DNA from: Anaerolineae bacterium
Lineage (GTDB): Bacteria; Chloroflexota; Anaerolineae; B4-G1; SLSP01
Length of the DNA stretch: 27,497 nucleotides
Direction: 5' to 3'
NCBI GenBank assembly: GCA_016934645.1
Contig: JAFGSL010000448.1
Coordinates: 1 to 27,497, forward strand
Below the pieces are notes generated by a model, which searched no databases, was not told where the DNA came from, and was given only the letters and a program-made list of their open reading frames with translations. Both the position numbers and the translations under genes were made by a program. The stretch's first letter is position 1, and the number at the start of each line of letters is the position of its first letter. This document shows positions 16,476-24,400 of this stretch, one piece after another.

Positions 16476-16536
16476 TCAGCCATCAGCTTTTAGCTGTCAG
16501 CAAGGCTGATGGCTAACAACTGATTGCTGACAGCTA
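16476..16536. repeat. Two interleaved palindromes between convergent genes
   Basis: AGCCATCAGC (16478-16487) pairs with GCTGATGGCT (16505-16514). TAGCTGTCAGCA (16491-16502) pairs with TGCTGACAGCTA (16525-16536). The two perfect stems overlap, so they can form a pseudoknot or two alternative hairpins. The last arm includes the stop codon of the 65-residue protein. It may act as a terminator for the two converging genes, or be a copy of an extragenic repeat. Confidence 0.7.
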
Positions 16537-16731
16537 CCCCGTAATCAAACGCAGCAGACCGATCAGACTCAGCCCGAGTTTGAGGGCATCACCCGCCGAT
16601 GGCACAGGAAGCTGCTCTTTGCCGCTCTCATCAACCTCCACATTGCTGTTGAAATATAGCAAGCCAGCCAACACGCCAACCAGCGTTCCAATCGCACCAC
16701 CAATCAACAAAGTCCGTGTCTTATAGTTCAT
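16534..16731 (-). CDS. 65-residue single-span membrane protein, unknown function
   Basis: The small protein begins MNYKTRTLLIGG, with a Gly-rich membrane helix at about 8-27, then a charged loop (VEVDESGKEQLP) and a second hydrophobic stretch (LKLGLSLIGLLRLI). Its ATG overlaps the stop of the upstream gene as ATGA, so translation is coupled. It resembles the many short YtxH-like or Gly-zipper membrane proteins but I do not recognise a family. With the upstream 93-residue protein it forms a two-gene unit. Confidence 0.75.
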   Translation of the reverse strand: MNYKTRTLLIGGAIGTLVGVLAGLLYFNSNVEVDESGKEQLPVPSAGDALKLGLSLIGLLRLITG

Positions 16732-17009
16732 AGCGACCTCCTCGAGAATAACTTTTCAACCATTGTCGTCGCCATCTGCGTCTTCGTATGGACGCTGATC
16801 AAAGGATCAACGACTTTTCTGGATGCCTGTTCGACAGAATCGTGCGCCTTCCGGGCATAGACCTGTCCTAGCTTCAGATACTGCTTGGCGAGCTTCTGAA
16901 GCCGATACACACCATACGCCAGTGCCGATAGGAGGGCTAGCGGTATCACAGCAATCACCAGCGCTTCCAAACTCAGAAAAATCAGTGCGATGTCCCGTGC
17001 AGTTCCCAT
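16728..17009 (-). CDS. 93-residue membrane protein with amphipathic tail, unknown function
   Basis: An N-terminal membrane helix at about 7-33 (ALIFLSLEALVIAVIPLALLS region) is followed by a long basic, helical cytoplasmic tail (RLQKLAKQYLKLG ... VEQASRKVVDPL) that looks amphipathic or coiled-coil. GGAGGAGAT directly precedes the ATG. It overlaps the downstream 65-residue gene by 4 bases. The pattern resembles small bacterial membrane proteins of the DUF948/YtxH kind that pair with a partner, but identity is not established. Confidence 0.75.
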   Translation of the reverse strand: MGTARDIALIFLSLEALVIAVIPLALLSALAYGVYRLQKLAKQYLKLGQVYARKAHDSVEQASRKVVDPLISVHTKTQMATTMVEKLFSRRSL

Positions 17010-17067
17010 ATCTCCTCCCTGAATCGACGAATGGGCAAATCAGCAGATCTCCCAAGCTTCAATCCCA

Positions 17068-17095
17068 AGTATACTCGGTTCGGCAATACAAACAA
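17068..17095 (-). promoter_or_regulatory. Promoter of the small membrane-protein pair
   Basis: Minus-strand TTGTTT (17090-17095), 16 bases, TATACT (17068-17073). Start near 17060, leader about 50 bases. Confidence 0.5.
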
Positions 17096-17249
17096 GTCGC
17101 CAAACAGAGCTTTATCATTCTCGCGAACCAAAAGGTTAGGCCAATTTTTGCGCCAGCAGGAACCTGAGAAGCATCACATCAGGAGAATGAAAAGATCCTG
17201 GTTACCAAATCAGGTTGCGATTAAGCGTCTCTGCGGTAACATAGACGTT

Positions 17250-19211
17250 ATGAACAAGAACAACAAGGCTCTAGCGGCAACGGGTGTTACCAAGCGCCTA
17301 TACACCTGGGAACTGTGGGCCGTCATCGCAATGCTCCTGCTCGCATGGGGACTGCGTTGGATAGCACTGCTGGACGTACCTCCCGGCTGGCGCGACGACG
17401 ACCTCATTGAATTGTACACCTTTTCGTGGGAGATTCTGCAAAACGGTCCGCAAATCTACTTCTCTGGCGCCTCAGGCCACGAACCACTTTACCATACCCT
17501 CCGTGCACTGCTGCTGGCCCTGGCCGGTTTGAACCAGGCTTCGGCACGATGGCAAGCCGCTGTCTTCGGCACATTCGCCGTACTGTTGACGTGGGCTGTA
17601 GGGCGACGACTTTTCACCCGCGAGGTGGGCTTGCTATCCGGCGCGCTGGTCGCCGTCTCCTTCTGGGCGTTGATGTATAGCCGCGTCGCTATCCGCCACA
17701 TCGGCGTGCTGCCGTGGGCGCTTCTGGCAATCTATTGCGCCTGGCGCGTGCTCCAGGACAACGGCGCGCGCCGCTCATACGCCCCCGCTTTGGGCCTCGC
17801 CATCGGTACAGCGGGAGGCATATACACCTACTACGCCGGGCGCCTTATCCCGGCACTATTGATCGTTGCTCTGCCCTTTGTTGGAGGGCACAAAGGACGT
17901 CGGAAGCCATACCTGGCAGCATTGGCAGGCGGGGTACTCCTGGCCATTCCGATGTTCTGGGCAGCATCACACATCCCCGGCGCGGATGCTCGCGTGAACG
18001 AGTTGGCCGCGCCGTTACACGAATTACGCGCTGGCAACTGGCACCTGTTTCTGGAAACAACATGGACGACACTCGGCATGGCACATACCAAAGGTGATCC
18101 TGAGTGGCTCTACAACATCGCCGGGCGTCCTGTGTTCAGCATTGCTGGCGCGCTGCTCTTCTATCTCGGCATCCTCACGCGACTGGGGCACTTGAATCAA
18201 GCGAATGCGCGGATGCTGCTGCTGTGGCTCGGTGTAGGGATCGCGCCCGCGTTTATCAGCCTGCCGCCATCGAGTTACGGCCACACGATTCTAGCATTGC
18301 CCGCCGTCTACATCCTCCTGGCGATGCCGATGAAGGCCGCTGCGCGGCGCTGGCGGTGGACGATGATCCCGCTATGCCTGCTCACGTTCGCGCTGGTCGC
18401 CGGGCGGGATCTACCCGATTACTTCGCGACGTGGCCGCAGCGATCCGAGGTGCGGTTTCTCTACCGTGCCGACTATCGCGCACTGGCAGGATACCTCGAT
18501 ACTCACTTAGAGATTGAAGAAGCGGTTGTAGGAAGTCTTCTCTTTGGGTCGTGGGACAGCGTTGCAGTCGAGACCGACATGCAACGTCAGGACACCGCAT
18601 TGCGCTATGTGAATCCAGAACGGGCGCTAGTTAGCAGAACGGACCCACTCCGTCTTTACTTGCAAGATGATAACAGGCGCGCTCCGCAGTTCCAAGCACT
18701 GCTCGACACGGCACCGCGCATCGAAGCGCCCTCAGGGATGCAGGGCATACTGCTCACGCTACCCGAACCTCCAAACGATGCACTTACAGTCGATGTCCAC
18801 GGAACACCATTAGCCGCTCAGCCCTTCGCCGACGCATTGGTATTGCAGGCCGTGGCCTGGGATAGCGAAGCGGCAACGGTGTGGTGGACGGTCATCAGCG
18901 ATCTACCGCTCCCACCCGAAGAGCTAATCCCCAATCCGCCGCCGCCGGGCGTTTACAACGGGCCACGACTGAGCGTGTTCGCCCACCTCAGCGCAGCAGA
19001 TGGAGACTTCGTCACGAGCGATGATGGTCTATGGGTCGATCCGTACACATTGCATGTCGGCGACCAAATCGTGCAAGTGCATCACTTCGCTCCGCCAGAG
19101 GATGCACCCGACGGGCCGCGCATCCTATCTCTGGGACTGTACGACCCACTCACTGGCGAGCGCTGGCTGCGCCCTGATGGCACGGACAAAGCCATAGTAT
19201 CCGGGCCGTAA
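17250..19211 (+). CDS. Multi-span membrane glycosyltransferase (GT39/ArnT-like)
   Basis: The protein has 653 residues. The first membrane helix starts near residue 20. The first extracytoplasmic loop carries an acidic WRDDDLIELY (47-56) and GHEPLYH, equivalent to the catalytic-loop D/E and HPPLY motifs of lipid-phosphosugar-using glycosyltransferases (GT39/GT83). About 10 hydrophobic segments follow up to residue 350. The last 230 residues form a soluble beta-rich domain (FAHLS, VHHFAPPEDAPDGP, LGLYDPLTGERW) seen in chloroflexal members. The start is uncertain: the frame opens at 17031, and an ATG at 17187 has AGGAG only 1 base away. The ATG at 17250 has no Shine-Dalgarno site, but lies just after a TTGCGA-16-TAACAT promoter-like pair and could be leaderless. 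It probably glycosylates proteins or lipids outside the cell. Confidence 0.85.
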   Translation: MNKNNKALAATGVTKRLYTWELWAVIAMLLLAWGLRWIALLDVPPGWRDDDLIELYTFSWEILQNGPQIYFSGASGHEPLYHTLRALLLALAGLNQASARWQAAVFGTFAVLLTWAVGRRLFTREVGLLSGALVAVSFWALMYSRVAIRHIGVLPWALLAIYCAWRVLQDNGARRSYAPALGLAIGTAGGIYTYYAGRLIPALLIVALPFVGGHKGRRKPYLAALAGGVLLAIPMFWAASHIPGADARVNELAAPLHELRAGNWHLFLETTWTTLGMAHTKGDPEWLYNIAGRPVFSIAGALLFYLGILTRLGHLNQANARMLLLWLGVGIAPAFISLPPSSYGHTILALPAVYILLAMPMKAAARRWRWTMIPLCLLTFALVAGRDLPDYFATWPQRSEVRFLYRADYRALAGYLDTHLEIEEAVVGSLLFGSWDSVAVETDMQRQDTALRYVNPERALVSRTDPLRLYLQDDNRRAPQFQALLDTAPRIEAPSGMQGILLTLPEPPNDALTVDVHGTPLAAQPFADALVLQAVAWDSEAATVWWTVISDLPLPPEELIPNPPPPGVYNGPRLSVFAHLSAADGDFVTSDDGLWVDPYTLHVGDQIVQVHHFAPPEDAPDGPRILSLGLYDPLTGERWLRPDGTDKAIVSGP

Positions 19212-19213
19212 CG

Positions 19214-19278
19214 CTAGTGCAACAAGGCGCAAGTCCCTTCGCTCAGAGGGATCTGGCGATCCCCTTGAAGCTGCAAAT
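19214..19278 (-). repeat. Small palindromic repeat element, copy 1 (short form, inverted)
   Basis: Starting 3 bases after the glycosyltransferase stop, the sequence CTAGTGCAACAAGGCGCAAG runs into TCCCTTCGCTCAGAGGG, a core ATCTGGCGATCCCC and TTGAAGCTG. Read on the minus strand it matches the right half of the element at 25108-25250: CAGCTTCAAGGGGATC, then GATCCCTCTGAGC, then a GGRACTTGCRCCTTG run to CTAG. It lacks the long internal palindrome of that copy and its far end is lost near 19278. Confidence 0.65.
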
Positions 19279-19286
19279 TAGTGGCA

Positions 19287-19727
19287 TCACTTCTGCCGCA
19301 GGTAGTAGAACGCCGACACACGCGCGACGATCCGCCCACGATCATCCTGCACTTCGATAGGTAGAACAACGTCGGCCCTGCCATCAGCCTCCACAGCGGC
19401 CATATTTTCGGCAACGTCGGTGTCAGGCACCGTGACTTCACACAGCAAATCGCTGCGCGAAGGACGAACGTAGTCGATCTCCACCCGACGAGTTAGCACT
19501 GTGCAGCTATCCTGCTTAAATGCAGAAAGCATCGCCACGCCACCGGCAATCTCCGCCAAGGCAAAAATCGCACCGGCATAGACAATGTCTAGATGATTTT
19601 TGATCCGCGGGCTAAAGGGCATCCGAAATCGAGCATGGCCTGGTTCGACAACTTCGACCTCTAATCCAAGGAAATCCGCCACAGGCACCTTTTCTTCAAT
19701 CAGGGATTGTATATCACTGGCGTCCAC
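19287..19727 (-). CDS. Hotdog-fold thioesterase (PaaI/YiiD-like)
   Basis: A 146-residue single hotdog domain. The helix region NHLDIVYAGAIFALAEIAGG (about 43-62) and strands VEIDYVRPSRSDLLCEV and GRIVARVSAFYYLR are typical of PaaI/DUF4442-type acyl-CoA thioesterases. The usual catalytic acidic residue would be the Glu in ALAEIAGG. The start is GTG at 19725-19727 with GGAGG 7 bases upstream. It has a near-consensus promoter. It probably hydrolyses acyl-CoA in the cytoplasm; the exact substrate is unknown. Confidence 0.88.
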   Translation of the reverse strand: MDASDIQSLIEEKVPVADFLGLEVEVVEPGHARFRMPFSPRIKNHLDIVYAGAIFALAEIAGGVAMLSAFKQDSCTVLTRRVEIDYVRPSRSDLLCEVTVPDTDVAENMAAVEADGRADVVLPIEVQDDRGRIVARVSAFYYLRQK

Positions 19728-19770
19728 TTACATACCTCCAAGACACAAATGACGATCGCACGATCATCCC

Positions 19771-19799
19771 ATTGTATGCAGAGCACAAGTTTGTGTCAA
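19771..19799 (-). promoter_or_regulatory. Strong promoter of the thioesterase gene
   Basis: Minus-strand perfect TTGACA (19794-19799), 17 bases, TACAAT (19771-19776). Start near 19764, leader about 37 bases. Confidence 0.75.
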
Positions 19800-19808
19800 T
19801 GCGAACAC

Positions 19809-19837
19809 TTGCCAAATACACAACTTAGAGGCACAAT
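19809..19837 (+). promoter_or_regulatory. Promoter of the DJ-1/PfpI gene
   Basis: TTGCCA (19809-19814), 17 bases, CACAAT (19832-19837). Start near 19844, leader about 80 bases. The region is packed back to back with the thioesterase promoter. Confidence 0.5.
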
Positions 19838-19922
19838 ACACCTGAGCTACCAACAAACCAGCCTGTCTCCAATGAACAGCCGATAACCAAAACTGATAAC
19901 TTGCTATCAATAAGGAGATGCT

Positions 19923-20489
19923 ATGTCGAAAACAGTCCTGGTTCCTATCGCCAACGGGACCGAAGAAATCGAAGCGGTGTGCATCATCGATACGCTGCGA
20001 CGCACAGGAGCTGAGGTGACAGTCGCCTCGGTCGAAGCGACGCTCCAGGTGACAGCCTCACAGGGCACAAATCTGGTCGCTGACGTCCTCATCGCTGATT
20101 GTACCAACGCCATTTACGATTGCATCGCTATCCCCGGCGGGATGCCCGGCGCGGAACATCTGCGCGACTGCGAGACCCTGACGGCGATGTTGCACGATCA
20201 GCGTGAGGCGGGCCGTCTCTATGGCGCGATCTGTGCCGCGCCGGTCGTCGTGCTGCAGCATCACGGCCTGCTGGCGGGACGCGCCGCCACATGCCATCCC
20301 TCTTTCGTGTCACACCTTGAAAACCCGCTGCATGTAGAAAAGCGCGTGGTTGTAAATGGCCCGGCCACGGACCGCTGCATCACCAGTCGCGGCCCTGGCA
20401 CAGCGATCGAGTTCGCCCTGGCGTTGATCAAGGCACTATACGGTGCAGAGAAAGCACGCGAGATCGGCAAGCAAATGTTGGTGAAGTAA
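19923..20489 (+). CDS. DJ-1/PfpI family protein
   Basis: The protein has 188 residues, the length of DJ-1/YajL proteins. The nucleophile-elbow cysteine is Cys104 in GAICAAPVVV, with the supporting acidic residues in GTEEIEAV (12-19) and the HPS segment (TCHPSFV). Family members act as chaperone, glyoxalase or protein deglycase-type stress proteins. AAGGAG is 5 bases before the ATG. It precedes an SDR gene by about 90 bases, with a hairpin between, so the two may or may not be one transcript. Confidence 0.93.
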   Translation: MSKTVLVPIANGTEEIEAVCIIDTLRRTGAEVTVASVEATLQVTASQGTNLVADVLIADCTNAIYDCIAIPGGMPGAEHLRDCETLTAMLHDQREAGRLYGAICAAPVVVLQHHGLLAGRAATCHPSFVSHLENPLHVEKRVVVNGPATDRCITSRGPGTAIEFALALIKALYGAEKAREIGKQMLVK

Positions 20490-20506
20490 TCGGGTATTGG
20501 TGATTC

Positions 20507-20550
20507 GGGACTAGGGATTAGGGATCGGGTTTCCCTAATCCCTAGTTCCC
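20507..20550. repeat. Long interrupted hairpin with GGGATTA-like repeats
   Basis: GGGACTAGGGATTAGGG (20507-20523) pairs with CCCTAATCCCTAGTTCCC (20533-20550) over 17 bp with one bulged base. Loop of 9 bases. No T run follows, so it is not a plain terminator. It consists of G-rich GGGATTA/GGGACTA units, as found in dispersed intergenic repeats. Confidence 0.8.
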
Positions 20551-20582
20551 AATCTCTATTCACTTCTCACGGAGGAACAAAC

Positions 20583-21338
20583 ATGGATATGCACGGCAAA
20601 GTAGCCCTGGTAACAGGCGGGAGTTCGGGAATCGGGAAGGCAACAGCGTTGGCATTTGCGCAACGTGGGGCAAAGGTCGTCATTGCCAGCCGCGGGCAAG
20701 CGCATGGCGAAGCAACTGTCGAGGAGATCAAAGGTCTCGGCGGCGATACGTGTTGGATTCAAACCGATGTTTCGAAGGCAGATCAGGTCGAGGCAATGGT
20801 TCGGGGAACGATCGAGGCGTACGGACGTCTGGACTACGCCTTCAACAACGGAGGCAGTGGCGGCCGAGGCGGCTGGATCGTCGACATCCAGGAGCCTGAT
20901 TGGGATTTCACCATCGACACCTATCTTAAAAGTGTGTGGCTATGCATGAAGTTTGAGCTGATCGAAATGCTTAAGCAAGGGAGTGGCGCCATCGTCAACA
21001 ACTCATCGGTCGATGGGCAACGCGCGTTTCCCTGGGACCCCACCTACTCCGCTGCCAAACATGGCGTTCTGGGCCTCACAAAGTCGGCCGCGCTGCAGTA
21101 CGCGGACAAGGGTATTCGCATCAACGCCGTCTGCCCTGGCTGGATTCGCACGCCACCGGTTGAGGATGTGATCAAGCACAATCCTGAATCCAAACACGGG
21201 ATGTTGCAGCACCAACCGATCGGGCGCTTGGGCGAAGCGACGGAAGTCGCCGAAGCCGTCGTCTGGCTATGCTCAGATAGCGCCTCCCTTATCGTCGGCA
21301 CAGCATTGGCGGTAGACGGTGGGTATCTGATCATCTAA
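20583..21338 (+). CDS. Short-chain dehydrogenase/reductase (classical SDR)
   Basis: A 251-residue classical SDR. Cofactor motif TGGSSGIG (11-18), strand DV (62-63), catalytic Ser141/142, Tyr155 and Lys159 (YSAAK), and the C-terminal PGWIRTP and VDGGYL blocks typical of FabG/glucose dehydrogenase-like enzymes. The central motif reads FNNGG instead of NNAG. Arg37 in IASRG after strand 2 suggests NADP preference. GGAGG is 7 bases before the ATG. The substrate is unknown. Confidence 0.93.
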   Translation: MDMHGKVALVTGGSSGIGKATALAFAQRGAKVVIASRGQAHGEATVEEIKGLGGDTCWIQTDVSKADQVEAMVRGTIEAYGRLDYAFNNGGSGGRGGWIVDIQEPDWDFTIDTYLKSVWLCMKFELIEMLKQGSGAIVNNSSVDGQRAFPWDPTYSAAKHGVLGLTKSAALQYADKGIRINAVCPGWIRTPPVEDVIKHNPESKHGMLQHQPIGRLGEATEVAEAVVWLCSDSASLIVGTALAVDGGYLII

Positions 21339-21396
21339 AAAGCGGATAACGTCAGGAGGATAGGGAAATCGACCTTCACGAGATACACCTCGAATT

Positions 21397-21424
21397 TTGC
21401 AAATCTGCTTGTGCATTGTATACT
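21397..21424 (+). promoter_or_regulatory. Promoter of the Agl23/NHL glycosyltransferase
   Basis: TTGCAA (21397-21402), 16 bases, TATACT (21419-21424), so transcription would start near 21431. This is downstream of the longest possible start (GTG at 21411) and upstream of the GTG at 21471. Confidence 0.6.
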
Positions 21425-21470
21425 CGACTCAGGCAAATGCCGACTTACAAATTCGTGGAGACTATATATC

Positions 21471-24400
21471 GTGATAGCCACCTCTAAAAAATCACAAGAG
21501 ACCAAGGCCCAAGATTTCTGGAAAATCGTGGCAATCGTCATCCTGATCCTGGCAGTTATTAGCCGGTTCTATGCGTTAGGCGACCGTGCGGTGAGCCACG
21601 ACGAGATGACGCACGCCAAGTTCTCGTGGAATCTCTACACGGGCATGGGCTTCCGGCACGATCCATTGATGCACGGCCCCCTACTCTTCGAAGTGACGTC
21701 CCTTATCTACGCCCTTTTCGGGGTGAGTGATTTCACTGCGCGCATCTGGGCCGCCCTCACCGGCGTGGCGCTGGTGATGACGCCGTGGCTTTTCCAGAAG
21801 TGGCTGGGGAAGCGCGGCGCATTGTTCGCATCCGTCATGCTCCTCATCTCACCCGCGATCACCTACTATGCGCGTTACACCCGCCACGACACACCACTGA
21901 TGCTAATGTCGATACTGCTGTTGTGGACCGTGCTTAACTATCTGGACACGGGACGCACACGCTGGCTCTACGGGATGGCTGCCTTTTTCCCGCTGATGTA
22001 TGCCTCCAAAGAGAACGCCTACATTTACACCGCCATCTTTCTCGTTTTGTTAATCCTACCCTTCGTTTGGCAGGTGGCTCGCGCACGTTGGGCACGTCCC
22101 AGACTCTTCATCCTACTGGCGGTTGTGGTGATTGTGGCGCTTCTGTTGGGCGGAGTTTCCGTCCGGGCACTGGCTGACGCGCAGGTGCAAGAAGTCGAAG
22201 ATGTCGACAACACCAGCATCGCCAACATCGATATCTCCTGGTGGGGACGGCTCGCCTTGGGACTCACCGTCATTATAATACTGAGCGCCGTGCCCATCAT
22301 CTACTACGGCGTAGGCGAGGTAACACTGCGCAAACAGCATTTGTTCGACGTGCTGATGACATTGGGAACACTGACCTTGCCATTAGGCTCGGCTTTCCTG
22401 ATGAAGTTTGTGGCAGGCGTGGATATGACTGCCTTCTATCCCGCATTGATGGAGCCCACAAAATTCAGCGAGCTTCCCCTCGCGATGACCCTTGCCGCGC
22501 TGGCTACATTTCTCGTGGTGATGGGGCTTTCTATAGCCTTGGGATTGTGGTGGGACAAAAAACGCTGGCCCATTATTGCCCTCATCCACTATGGCATCTT
22601 CATCACGCTCTTCAGTACCTTTTTCACCTACGGATGGGGAGCGATGACCGGCCTGATCGGTGGGCTGACCTACTGGATCGCCCAGCAAACCGTGGACCGT
22701 GGCAGCCAACCCTGGTACTACTACACCATCGTCGGGCCGCTGTACGAATATATGCCACTCCTGCTCTCCATAGGCACAGGCGCTTGGGGCATCATACGCC
22801 CTATCCTGAAGCGTGCTTTTCCCGATCCTGTTTCCCAAACGCTTGAAGGAGACCACGAAATCCCCGTCACTGCGCAGCAGAAAAGTCCGCAGCCCCTGAA
22901 CCTTGACTTCTTCTTCCCGCTCTTTCTCCTCGGTTGGGCGTTGATGTCTTGGGGTGCGTACATCTACGCCGGAGAAAAAATGCCCTGGTTGTTCGTTCAC
23001 ATTGCGCTGCCGCATATATTCCTCGCGGCGTGGGGGCTGGGGCAATGGCTGCGCAAGCTGACGTGGCAGGATATCGCAGAGCGTGGCTGGTTGTTAATAC
23101 TGGCACTGCCTCTGCTGTGGAAAGCGCTCAAAGCGTTCACACAGGCTGTTAACTCGCCAGAGCGCGTCCTCCAGACTGCCGAGGTGGAGACCGGACTGAC
23201 ACTCGCCGGGTTAGAACCACTCGTGGGTGTGTTCTTCGCACTTATTGGAATCGTGCTCTTCGGCGGACTCCTGTTCTGGGCGATCGACAAAGTCGGGCCG
23301 CGCCGCACGCTGCGTCTGACACTGTTGACAATCTGCGGCGCGCTAGCAGTATGGACGCTGCGTACGATGTTTATGCTCTGCTTTATCAATGACGAGATGG
23401 CGACAGAGTTCATGGTCTATGCGCATGCAACGCCAGATGTCAAGGTCGTCCTCGCAAAGATCGATGAGATTTCTTGGCGGACAACTGGAACACCCCACGA
23501 TGTCGAAGTCGCCTACGGAGAAGAGGGCGCGTGGCCGTTCTACTGGTACATGGCAACCCGCTATCCCAACAGTTACTACTATGGCAGCACCCCCGAAGCA
23601 GAACGCCTGCTCGAATGCCCAGTCGTCATCGCAGGTAAGCCGCAGTGGAGTGCCGTCGAAGCCATCCTCGGCGAGGATTACCTCTCCCTCGATTACAAAT
23701 ACATCTGGTGGCCCATCGAGGACTACAAAGACCTAACCTGGGAGCGCATCCGCGCTGCGTTGGATGATGCCCAGATGCGCGCGGCTCTGGCAGACATCAT
23801 CCGCGACCGTGACTACCGCGGCTACGCCCAGATCAAGAACCCGGAGAGTCCCTTCACACTCAAGACGTGGCCTAACCGCCTGGACATGCACCTTTACGTG
23901 CGCCGCGACCTGGTGCAAGAGATATGGGACTACAGTACAGCCGAGACATCCATTGACAACAACACGCAAATTCCCGATTCCTACGCAAGCAGCGAACAGA
24001 CGCTGCCCCTCATCTTCAAAGTACAGCTTTCCAACGCGGTAGGACGCGGCATCGCCGTTGCGCCGGATGGTTCTCTGTACGTGGCGGACACGGCTCAACA
24101 CAGCATCTGGCACATCTCCCCGGAAGGGGAATTGCTAAGCACGTGGGGCGAGTACGGTGTCGCGCCTGGACAGTTCAACGAGCCATGGGATGTGGCGGTT
24201 GATTTATCTGGCAATGTCTATGTCGCGGATACGTGGAACCATCGCATCCAGAAATTCACCGCGGAGGGCGAGTTTGTGCTCAGTTGGGGCCAGCTTGGGC
24301 AGATCCAGGCTTACGATCCCGCTGGAAACGGCCTGTTCTACGGACCACGAGGCATCGCCATCGGGCCAAACGGCAGCATCTACGTCGCTGACACGGGCAA

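Noticed and set aside
16473..16536. Possible CRISPR or tandem repeat
   Set aside because: The similarity is due to inverted, not direct, repeats and there are no spacers of constant length. No CRISPR array is seen anywhere in the window.
21350..21370. AGGAGGATAGGG as a ribosome-binding site of a small gene
   Set aside because: No start codon with an open frame follows at a usable distance.
22383..23045. 220-residue minus-strand frame within the Agl23/NHL gene
   Set aside because: It lies fully inside a gene with clear family motifs, has no promoter or ribosome-binding site, and has a low-complexity Arg/Gly/Glu composition typical of antisense frames.
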